From: Mycteria americana
Taxonomy: Eukaryota; Chordata; Aves; Ciconiiformes; Ciconiidae
DNA: 64,000 nt
Reading direction: 5' to 3'
Assembly (NCBI RefSeq): GCF_035582795.1
Contig: NC_134365.1
Coordinates: 81,883,635 to 81,947,634, forward strand
The position numbers and the translations under genes are program-made. Under the pieces are notes generated by a model. That model worked only from the letters and a program-made list of their open reading frames with translations. It ran no database searches and was not told the origin of the DNA. Each line of letters starts with the position of its first letter. Within the stretch, counting starts at the first letter, position 1. Shown in pieces: positions 38,601 to 46,325 of this stretch.

Positions 38601-41600
38601 TTGATCTGTATTTAAACAAATAAACCCCCTTTATTTTGAAGAAAGAAATGTGATTATTTTCTTTCGTCCTCTAGAATGCATTCCCATAGCGGATAATGCT
38701 ACCCTTGCTTTTGGCAAGGGGAATCTATAGTGCTTGTTATTTTCTGGCAGAAAAAAAAAAAATTGCTTGTTTGTTTTACTAGCAGAAGTGAAGGAAGAGA
38801 GGAGAAAACATGAATTCATCCTCTGTTATCACAGGTTCAAATGAGACACACACTGTAAAGCACGACAGCTATGGGGAAGCTGTTCAGAATATTCGCAGCG
38901 TATTGGTGGATTGATAGTAGTTGCTTGGTAAGACAGCATGCTGTTTCTTGAGATGGGTCTGAACAGTGGGAGCAGTATTAATTAGGGGTCTGCATATTGT
39001 GTTCTTGGTTCAGCCTATTTGAATTACACATTGGCTAATGAGGTTGCCTAAACCTAATGGAGAGCTCAATTTAGTTGTAGTCTTTGTTACTTACAGAGAT
39101 GTATAAGAAGCAAGAAGTGTACCTTAAGGTCCCAGACTGATGCATTTGGCACCTTAGTTTTGATAAATGCAGATACATATCAGGCCCATGAGTTCAATTA
39201 TCTTTAAAACATTCAGATTTTAAAACTTAATGTTTATTTATTTTCTTATTTTAAAATACTTGGAGATCTTTTGCCTCCTGTTTAATAGTTTTCAGGTTAT
39301 TAATCAAATATTTGTGTTTTATTAGCTTTTAGAATGTATTCAGTAGATATCTGACTAGCACCATCTCGTAAGAATTGAACTTACCTTCTTTGGACTTCTG
39401 TGATTCCTTTCAAATTATCCTCCAGGATTGTGCCTGGATTGAATTAATCAAAGGGGTGAGATATACTAGGTAGATTGTTAAACCCAGCTCAATCAGTTTT
39501 ATTTCTCCTACCTTTAAACGATGGTACTTCTTGAATGCTGTAATATCTCATTAAACCTGAATGTATTTTTATGGTAGTAAGTGGGTTTTAAAGAGTAAGA
39601 GTTTGCTGCCCTCAAGTGGTTAAAAAGATCATAAACTGATTTCTTCACACTCAGCTTGGATTAATAGTTTATCACTAAAAAGTAAAGTTCTGTTATGAGT
39701 TGAAAGCAGGAAGGAAAAGCAAGTGGAGCAGGAAGTTAATTTTCCAGTAAGGAAAAACATTTATAGTCATTATAAAGGGGAGGAATCTGAAAAAGATAGG
39801 GTGAGGAGGAAATAACTTGCAGTTGTTTTAAACCAGGCAAGACTACAAAAAGGTGCAGCAATTTTCCTTGCTCCAATTCCACATGATTTTCAACATAAAC
39901 AAATGCAAGATGATGGAGAGTGGAGGATATAATTCTGCATTACACAGCTGAGATCTTGAAAGATTAGTGAAAAGTTGTCCTTGCATTTTCTATTTTTGTA
40001 TTTGTATAGCTTTTCTCTACACTTCAGTTAGCACTTAAATTGTATTGTCTTTTTTTCCATCGACAGTCATTTTAAGCCATTACAAGTAAGCATAATTTTT
40101 ATCACTTCAGGTTGTGCCAGTAGAACTTATTAACAGTAGAATTTTGCAGTTTTTATAGTAGGAGTTTACCTTGTAATTCTGCCTAAAATATGTGAAAGCA
40201 TATGAGACAACTTTGGAAACTTAGGCAGGTCTCTGGCTACTTAGGTTTCAAAAGTATACTTTAACTTCATGTTCTGAACACTCAGGATGTTAAGACACAT
40301 GGGTTGTAGGATTAAAATGGGACATAGAGGGAGACACTCTTAAGTCTTGCTGAAACACTCTCCCTGGGCAGAAGAAAATTCAAGATCCAATGAAATGAAA
40401 AGGAGGGCCATACCTAGTAATTAGAGCATGTACCTGGGAGAGACAGATTTAGAGCTCTGGGCACCATTTAGTATGACTGAAGACTGTTTAGTGTAAATCT
40501 CCTGACTTTGAGATCTTAGAATAAGAAAGTGTGATATAATTGTGCCCTTCCTGCAATAGTGTTCTTTCTCAGTATGTCATTAATGCAAACTGGGGCTGAA
40601 GTAAGGGTGATCTCTAAATGTTGTAATGTATACTTTGTTTTGAAGTATGTATTACATTTCATTGCGTACTCACCAGTCTTCATCATTAATGTGAGTCAGA
40701 AAACATAAAACTAAGTGGCATGGTAGATGTTAAATTTAATAAACTTTCTCTGAAGATCTGAATTAAAACATTTAAAATCGAAGGAAAGAGATTTGCTGGC
40801 AGGAAACGTGTGTTGCAGTGAAAGAAGGTTAAACTATTTTTGCACCTCTTGCTTGGAACCACAAAGGATGAGCATTCAGGCAAAAGGTTGAATTAAAAAT
40901 TGTCTTTGTACTATTTCAGACTATAGTAGGCTTTTTGCCTTGTGTTTAAGCCCTATGTTTCTACTTGCTGGAGAAACACGGCTCCTTTTTAATGCATAAA
41001 TATAATTTTTACAGCTGTTTAATTTTCAGTCTAAATGTTGGAGTGAAATGAAGTCTTATGGGGCATAGATACTAACACAGTGAACAGAAAATCATCAAAG
41101 ATTTGGATCCTTAATATCACTGATCTTTCTTGATGACATCAGAATCTTATCTGATTGGCATTCAGAAAACAAACTGAGTTAGCTAAATACCTTTCAAATG
41201 ACCCTTTCAGAAGCCTGGATTTTCCAGAAAATACATGCAGCCACTTCAGCCCAGAGAAATTAGGTGTTGTCCTCATTTTTGAAAGAGGTGATCTAGATGA
41301 TGGTGACTGCTGAGGACTCTTAAGTTAGTAACAGAACCAGAGATTAAGCCTGTGAGTATCATTAAGTATGAGAGCATCTCTTACATCCAATATTATTTTT
41401 TGAGGCAAAGTTCTTTTCTTTCTTCTCTGCTTGTTCTTCTTTTCTGTTTTACATTTGTACCTTACTGGAATGTTTAGTCCTCACAATCTTTCTCCTGATT
41501 TTCCTTGACGCTCTAGAGCTCTTATCTGCCCTGTGCCATTGCCGTCTCCTAGACAATAATGTTCTGTTCATTCAGAAGAATGTATTTTAACCTATTCTGC

Positions 41601-44600
41601 ATCACCAAGCAATTAAAATTTTTTGTATCCAATCTCATCAGATACAAATATGTTTTGCCTATTTATGAATTTATGTTGATATTTAAGTTGCTAACTAAAT
41701 AGTACAGTTCAAAGGTGTAATATATCCAAAGAGATAAGTGCGTAATTGTTTTGGCAACTTCTCTTTGGCTTGAAGGTACCAAATAATTTGGAAAATGCTA
41801 GCATAGCTGTCCTTTATTACCTGAAAACCTGTGATTATTGTACCACTCAGAGTATCTTTTATTTCAATGCAGTACTAAGAAATAGGTCTATTTATTCCAG
41901 GCTATACAGAGTTTGAAATTTGACTTGCAACTTAAAGAACTTTCCTTCCCCTCAAAAAAAAAAATCCCACTAAAATACTTGGTCTTTGCTAAACAACATT
42001 AAATTTTTAACTGTTCAAACCATTGACAAGAAAATTGACTAACATGAATCATGTTTTTAATTGCCTTGAAGATTTCTGTGTGCCACTTACAAATTTTAGT
42101 TAAAATGTCTGCCCCAAAAAACCCACCAGAGAACTGACAATTCTAATCCTGGGTGTGACAGCAAAATTATGAAAGTTAAACTGGCAAAAAACCCAAGAAA
42201 AATGATTATGATTAAATGCTTTCCTTTTTTTCTGTGCTTAAGGGTACAATATATATTGAAGCTTTTTGTTAATGACTTTTACGTAAAAAGCAATTTCACT
42301 GGCCAGTGCACTATTTTGGTACTTACACTGTGTCAGCACTTCAGATTAAGCACTGTAAAGGCTTGTGAATCTCCCAAAATACTGGCTTAAGCTGTCGCAT
42401 AAAAGATTTGCATAGAAACAAGTCCTTATTCTGTTCATAGCATTAAAAAAATAATTCTATGTATTTGCAGTAGGAGGTGTAAAAAAAAAAAAAAAAAAAA
42501 CAAACAAAAAAAACCAAAAAAAACCCCAAAAAAAACAAACCCACAAAAACAAACAATCACTCTTTTGTGCCTCTTCTTTAGTAATAAGGTTTATGTCCTT
42601 TGACTTTATATGTTTTCTGGTGATTTCTGCCCCGCCCCCTTCAGCCAGGCTGGTTAATACTTACTGAGATTGTGTCTTATGTGTGATAGAATGAAGCAGT
42701 CATTTTTAGTGAAGTCACTGAAGAAACATACATTCTTGATTTTTAACCTCATTCACTAAGTGGGGATTCTAGAAAAGTGTTAAGCAATGCCACACTTGTA
42801 TTCCAGTTTTCATGGTTTTATTCTCATTTGTAAGACTCTTACTGCAGTGTTTACTAACATTTTAAATTTGCAGGGGACAAAAATAATCAACTAACAAAAC
42901 TCCGAGTGATAAAGACCTCATTTCTGAAGTTTCTTTCATTGTCTCATTAGTTTTCTTCATAACACTTTAACCTGACGCTACAATACTTGTAACATTTGCA
43001 CTATTCAGAATTCATGGATGCTTGTCTATCTAGGATGCTTTTTAAAATGAAAACATAATTCCAGATTCACTTTTTCTCTTGCAATAAATCTGGTTGGAAA
43101 GGTATTTAAGTTTCACTCAATACAGTCAGTTTGCAAAAATCTGGTTTCTGTTCAGTTTCCTGTTTGTGATGTATGTCTGGACCTGTGTACAGCAGGATAA
43201 CTTTTCATTTTGAGGCATGGCCACCAACATTGCAGCAATGGATACTGGCTTCTTGTAGCAGGGCTGAGGAATGGATTTTGAAATCTCCCCCTACTGTCAA
43301 ATCCCTTCCTGCCTCCCTCCCCACCAGAAGACAGATTTTATGTTAAAATCCATTTTGACACACCATTCTGCTGGGAAGGATTCCAAGAAAAGTTTCCTTG
43401 GCCTCCTTTAAAATCTTCTTGCTCTGTATAGCTCAAAAGAGATAGGGAAATCTTTATCTGTTTATCAGCGTGCATCTCTAAAATCCTGTAAGTAAATGTG
43501 TGCAGAAAAGGATTTTCCTGAAGAGATAAATGTAATAACTGTAATTTGTTCTTGTTGTCTCAGCTATAACTTAAAGGTGTTTAAAAGCCTCACAGTGATC
43601 TTTTGTTTGAACTTCAGACATGAGTTTGGTCCAGGGAGTGACCAGGGGAGATACCCATATTCCCTTACTCCTGAGAAACCCTATCCCTGTGAGAGAACCT
43701 TTTGCTTTAAAATTCTTTTGGAGTTTAGTTTAAAAATGTCTTGGATAGCCATTATGCAGATAAACAAGGGATATTTAAAACAGGATGATGTCGTTAATTT
43801 AAAACTATGTAAATCTCCACATTGAACTGTAGTATTTTTCAAACATACAAGGAATACTTTACTATACCCACTTGTTCTGCTCCTGTTTTAGCAATACAGG
43901 CTACAGTATGTCTGTCTCCCCCCCCCCCCCCCCCCCCCCCCCCCAACTGAATGAAGTTCTTTTACTTCTGTGTTGTCTTGTGTCCAGGTTTTAATGTCAG
44001 TCATATGAGCCTTTTAGCAGTGTTAATCACTGTTTCTGACTAAACATTTGGACTCAAGAGATTTAAAAGAGAAGGCATTCCATTCACCAGGTGCAGGATG
44101 CAGCATTTGTTAAAGTATTTTTAAATTCAGATAGACAGACCTAAGCACACAGGGTTGTAGGGGAAAAAAAATAGTCTTGGGTCTTAATTAAAGGTTATTA
44201 AATATTATGGTTTGACTGCAGCAACCTTGTTGACTAGTGGACAGAATACTGTAAAATAAACAAACGAAAAACCAGCACCACCCCCCCCACCCCCCAAAAA
44301 AAAACCAAACCAAAAAACCAAAACAAAAACCCAGCCCTCCCATGATTGCCAGGTTTATTTGGATTCTGCTCAGCATAGCTAAAAGTTTACTGAAGAGCCC
44401 TTTCTGGCAAGGGATTAAAGGAAAAAAAAAATCCATATGATGTAAATGCTTTACTATAATGTTTCTTTGAACTTACTCCCAGAGAAATATAAGTTTTATT
44501 TAGACATTATTTCTACAACAATTGTAAGAAAAACATGACCACCAAAAATACTTCAAATTGTGATTTTTATATAGTTGAAATAATATAAGGATGCTATGTA

Positions 44601-45820
44601 TTGTTTACATCAGTGAAGTACTAAATAATTATAAATATACATATGAATATATAAAAATACAAATATATCTGAAGCATATATATTTACAAAAGTACAATAA
44701 AAATTAATTATACAAAAATAGCAGTTTATAACATTTGAAATATCCCTTAAACAGTCTGTGAAGCTAGAGGAAGGCCTGCTGCATTGGCAAAGTATTCAAA
44801 TACAAAATTTACAAAGAAGCCAAGTATTTACAGGCACTGGGATGATGTCTTCTGTCTGTGTTTAACTTTTGATCTTGTCTAATCTTGCAACACCAGTTAG
44901 GTAAAAATTAGCACCTTGTGGATAGAGATTCTTTTGAGGAGCAATTTGTTTTGCAGGAAGAGGAAATGGATTAATTGGTGGTGCTTTTCCTTATGAGTCA
45001 CAATTAAAACATTTCTCAATGGTGAAGGATTGCTCTCTCTCATCATAGGGTACTTGGTATGAGCTGTCTCACTTCGCATCTTATAGCCAATGTAAACATA
45101 CCAAAATCATACGCTAGGAACATAATAGCTAGGTGACTACTTCCAAAGCTTGAGCACTTAGGGTTTTTTAAAATTATTACTTTTACAAGGTTTTTTGTTA
45201 TTCATTATGTATAGTCCATAAGCTTTTCTTCCCATTCTGACTTGTCTAGTTATATTTGCCAGATAAGTAAAGAACTTGGTAAGTGGGAGGAAAGAAACTC
45301 ATTCTGCACAGAAAATGTATGGCATACAGGCACCTTTTGAACTCTGTTTGAGGCTTGAGTTACAAGCCTTGGACTTTAAAGGAGGGAAAAATCTTCCACA
45401 ACAAAAGTGATTTTTAAAGCAAATTGGTATGAGAGATAGGTTTATTCAAATTATTGTAGCTTTGTTTCAGTCTTGAGTAGTTTTTAAGACAATGGGTTGT
45501 GTTTTTTTGTTTTTTTTTTTTTTTTTTTTTTTTTTTTTCAGAAAACTGAGATGTGGGAGAGCGAGAAGACTGAGGAAGACATGGAAGAGTATATCTGGGA
45601 AAATAGCTGCTCTCAGAAAAATGCCTTGGATACACTACTTCGAATAAAAGCCTCAGAGAATGTCAGTAATGTAACTAAGGAAGAGCTTCTTGCATCTGAA
45701 GTGGTTAAGAGTTACAGAAACTCTGTAATTGCTCTTAAAAATGAAGGTGAAACAGAAAATAACATGTCTCAGTATAAGGAATCCGTGAAGAAACTATTGA
45801 ATATACAAGCATTACCGTGA
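20508..45820 (+). CDS. MRPS35: MRPS35, mitochondrial small ribosomal subunit protein mS35 (8 coding exons)
   Basis: MRPS35 is a structural protein of the mitochondrial 28S ribosomal subunit (mS35, related to yeast Rsm24) and works in translation of mtDNA-encoded respiratory subunits. Coding exons: 20508-20661, 22670-22710, 23943-24110, 24509-24569, 27832-27971, 32663-32772, 34542-34611, 45542-45820. They sum to 1023 bases (340 residues plus stop), close to the human 323. All junctions are GT-AG and the phases close. Residues 1-40 are Arg/Ala/Val-rich without acidic residues, fitting a mitochondrial presequence. Family-specific stretches include [91 protein letters not shown] and [13 protein letters not shown], all near-identical to the human protein as I remember it. 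The start ATG has A at -3 and G at +4. It is convergent with MANSC4, as in mammals. The conserved core spans about residues 73-340; the first 65 residues diverge. Confidence 0.97.
22670..22710 (+). CDS. MRPS35: MRPS35 coding exon 2
   Basis: A 41-base microexon between TTTCTTTCAG and TCA|GTAAGT. It adds a basic Ser/Arg stretch ([13 protein letters not shown]) and passes phase 1 to phase 0. It lies in the poorly conserved N-terminal part, so support comes from splice sites and phase rather than similarity. Intron 2 (22711-23942) holds nothing recognised. Confidence 0.85.
23943..24110 (+). CDS. MRPS35: MRPS35 coding exon 3
   Basis: 56 codons, phase 0 at both ends, from [13 protein letters not shown] to GNLELIK. 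It is almost identical to the mammalian protein from the MAVDQDW motif on. The acceptor is TTTCTTAG and the donor AAG|GTAAGA. Intron 3 is short (24111-24508) and empty. Confidence 0.97.
24509..24569 (+). CDS. MRPS35: MRPS35 coding exon 4
   Basis: 20 codons plus one base ([20 protein letters not shown]). The acceptor is TGTTTCAG and the donor AAAG|GTGAGG. It is followed by intron 4 (24570-27831), which is largely CR1-derived. Confidence 0.97.
25111..25470 (-). mobile_element. CR1 LINE 3' fragment, minus orientation
   Basis: Reads as the complement of a CR1 3' end: it starts GAATCATAGAATCG and GTTTAGGTTGG, continues through the familiar CCAGGGATGGTGACTCAACC and GGGCAGCCTGTTCCAATG blocks, and ends near AAGGTCTCCCCTCAGCCTG. 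It is severely 5'-truncated, as most avian CR1 copies are. It lies in MRPS35 intron 4. Confidence 0.95.
25520..27597 (+). mobile_element. Long, decayed CR1 LINE with ORF2 remnants, plus orientation
   Basis: Conceptual translation follows CR1 ORF2 in order. First comes the end of the endonuclease domain ([28 protein letters not shown] at about 25800-26060). Then the linker to the reverse transcriptase follows ([13 protein letters not shown] near 26490), and an early RT segment ([13 protein letters not shown] and [16 protein letters not shown] near 26570-26680). The central RT with its catalytic motif is missing: the sequence jumps to the RT C-terminal part near 26760 ([10 protein letters not shown], then [14 protein letters not shown]). 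The 3' end closes in CCAAACCATTCTATGATTCTG. Many stops and frameshifts make it inactive. It contains an internal duplication of the endonuclease part (separate entry). It fills most of MRPS35 intron 4. Confidence 0.93.
25907..26270 (+). repeat. Duplicated endonuclease-end segment inside the CR1 copy (period 182 bp)
   Basis: The 18-mer AATTTCTCGATGCAGATG occurs at 25907-25924 and again at 26089-26106. The same part of ORF2 follows each: [21 protein letters not shown] in the first and [22 protein letters not shown] in the second. Beyond the 18-mer the two copies are only moderately alike, which suggests a junction between two different CR1 lineages rather than a simple recent tandem duplication. 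Confidence 0.85.
27832..27971 (+). CDS. MRPS35: MRPS35 coding exon 5
   Basis: 140 bases completing the split Asp codon and reading [16 protein letters not shown] to [11 protein letters not shown]. The acceptor TTATCATACAG follows an A/C-rich simple stretch (27766-27797). The donor is AGA|GTAAGT. Intron 5 (27972-32662) contains a CR1 fragment and a GC-rich patch near 30.65-31.1 kb. Confidence 0.97.
28460..28690 (-). mobile_element. Old CR1 LINE 3' fragment, minus orientation
   Basis: The stretch TCCAGTTGGGCCTTGAAAAC, then CTGGAGATTGCACAACCTCT and CCTATTCCAGTGCTTGCCTG, is a diverged copy of the complement of the CR1 3' region. It is more decayed than the copies at 25.1 and 58.7 kb and its 3' tip is not clear. 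Confidence 0.8.
30640..31110. other. Unexplained GC-richer patch in MRPS35 intron 5
   Basis: About 470 bases with clearly higher G content than the surrounding intron. It is rich in short direct echoes such as CCAGGGGCAGT (twice within 30 bases near 30693-30720), GGTCTGGT and GTCAAGCCA. It ends in a T-run (31125-31140). It has no long frame and does not resemble CR1. It may be an unrecognised old repeat or a regulatory or non-coding RNA segment. Confidence 0.35.
32663..32772 (+). CDS. MRPS35: MRPS35 coding exon 6
   Basis: 36 codons plus AG, from [15 protein letters not shown] to DVLTITTD. The acceptor TTGTACTTGAAG is purine-tailed and weaker than the others; the donor is ACAG|GTACAG. The protein sequence is nearly invariant against mammals. 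Intron 6 (32773-34541) holds nothing recognised. Confidence 0.97.
34542..34611 (+). CDS. MRPS35: MRPS35 coding exon 7
   Basis: 70 bases completing a split Arg codon and reading [11 protein letters not shown] to YHESW. The acceptor is GAATTTTCAG and the donor TGG|GTAAGC. The CpG-rich degenerate stretch at 34631-34668 starts 20 bases after the exon. Confidence 0.97.
36675..36699. repeat. Perfect poly(C) tract, 25 bases
   Basis: Twenty-five consecutive C preceded by a TTG-rich stretch (GTTGTTGTTGTCGTGTGTTGTT). The complement is a G homopolymer able to form G-quadruplexes. The true length may be uncertain because such runs are hard to sequence. Confidence 0.95.
40405..40465 (+). repeat. Possible old tRNA-derived SINE fragment
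   Basis: The stretch CTAGTAATTAGAGCATGTAC followed by CTGGGAGA resembles the A-box half of tRNA-derived SINEs (tagtggttagagcatt...cctgggag). The B box is not convincing. Similarity is by eye only. Confidence 0.25.
42480..42560. repeat. A-rich simple repeat with CCCCAAAA-type interruptions
   Basis: Twenty A followed by units such as CAAACAAAAAAAACC and AACCCCAAAAAAAACAAACCC. Similar A/C-rich stretches occur on the plus strand at about 21649-21676, 27766-27797, 44262-44335 and 46806-46820. Confidence 0.85.
43918..43944. repeat. Perfect poly(C) tract, 27 bases
   Basis: Twenty-seven consecutive C after GTCTGTCT, 7.2 kb from the other long poly(C) tract and on the same strand. The complement has G-quadruplex potential. 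Confidence 0.95.
44480..45106 (-). other. Antisense coding-like tail plus 3'-UTR-like stretch, unidentified
   Basis: On the minus strand a frame at 44990-44862 reads a proline-rich, low-entropy-free sequence ([14 protein letters not shown], then [19 protein letters not shown]) ending in TAA. A second frame immediately upstream (45106-44990) reads [13 protein letters not shown] to RNVLIVTHK; it connects to the first only if the frame shifts by one near 44990. After the stop come about 360 AT-rich bases with two Pumilio-type TGTAAATA sites (complements at 44825-44832 and 44681-44688) and AATAAA (complement at 44495-44500). No poly(A) remnant follows, so a processed retrocopy is not proved. It may be a decayed last exon or an alternative terminal exon of a minus-strand gene. 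I do not recognise the protein. Confidence 0.35.
45542..45820 (+). CDS. MRPS35: MRPS35 coding exon 8 (C-terminus and stop)
   Basis: 92 codons and TGA. It reads [20 protein letters not shown], a moderately conserved acidic middle, and [13 protein letters not shown] near the end. The acceptor tract is unusual: 29 T in a row (45510-45538) directly before CAG. The terminal QALP extension goes a few residues beyond the human end. Confidence 0.97.
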   Translation, partial: KTEMWESEKTEEDMEEYIWENSCSQKNALDTLLRIKASENVSNVTKEELLASEVVKSYRNSVIALKNEGETENNMSQYKESVKKLLNIQALP

Positions 45821-46028
45821 GTGCAGACTCTGCAGGTACATCTGATTATTACGGAAATATTAAACGACTATGTTAATATTTCTATATGATGTGGATATGT
45901 AATTATTCAGAACCTTAACAAAAAATATGAAACTTGATGATGAGTTAATTTCAATAGTAATCAGGTTTTTCTTTACTGCTGGATTTTCTTGTAAACATAA
46001 TTCTCCTGTCCATGAATCTTGTTCTTTC

Positions 46029-46034
46029 AATAAA
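46029..46034 (+). terminator. MRPS35: MRPS35 polyadenylation signal AATAAA
   Basis: Canonical AATAAA 209 bases after the stop codon, followed by a G/T-rich stretch (TATGTTTTGGTCATATTGG) as expected of a downstream element. A second AATAAA at 46304-46309 is an alternative, but it lies within an apparent MIR-like repeat tail. Confidence 0.75.
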
Positions 46035-46084
46035 GTATGTTTTGGTCATATTGGTGACTTGAACATTCTATTCTGTGCTTTCTT

Positions 46085-46325
46085 AGCTTGGGAGATCCTG
46101 GTTCAGTTCTCTACTTAATCACATTCTGACTTCTCACACAACTTCTTTTGGCATATAACTTAGAGCGACAATGTCAAAAACAATGAAATTACTTAGGCTC
46201 CAAGTTCTGTTAATTAAGAGTCTGAAAGTTGAGCCCTCTAAACTTTCTAAATGCTTTTCAAATATCACTCAGATCTTTCTCCATCTGTACACCCTATCTG
46301 TAAAATAAAGATAATGTTGCCTAAG
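46085..46325 (+). repeat. Old MIR-like (CORE-SINE) or L2/L3-type fragment
   Basis: The left part reads TTGGGAGATCCTGGTTCAGTTC and runs on to CACATTCTGACTTCTCACAC; the right part reads CTCCATCTGTACACCCTATC and TGTAAAATAAAGATAATG. This follows the layout of MIR-family tails (loss of GGATAATAA is not complete). The middle is too diverged to align by eye. Confidence 0.5.

Larger units (their letters stand above)
34612..45541 (+). other. MRPS35: MRPS35 intron 7 (10.9 kb)
   Basis: The longest intron of the gene. It carries two poly(C) tracts, an A-rich simple tract at about 42480-42560, an A/C-rich tract at 44262-44335, and an antisense coding-like tail with a 3'-UTR-like stretch (44480-45106). 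It ends in a run of 29 T directly before CAG at exon 8. The remainder is AT-rich with no recognised element. Confidence 0.85.

Noticed and set aside
43610-43700. Exon-like stretch after TTGAACTTCAG in intron 7
   Set aside because: The translation shows no similarity to MRPS35 and the exon 7 to exon 8 junction already closes in phase.
45497-45820. Continuous frame with ATG upstream of MRPS35 exon 8
   Set aside because: The first 15 codons are the T-run of the intron; similarity to MRPS35 begins exactly after the CAG at 45541.
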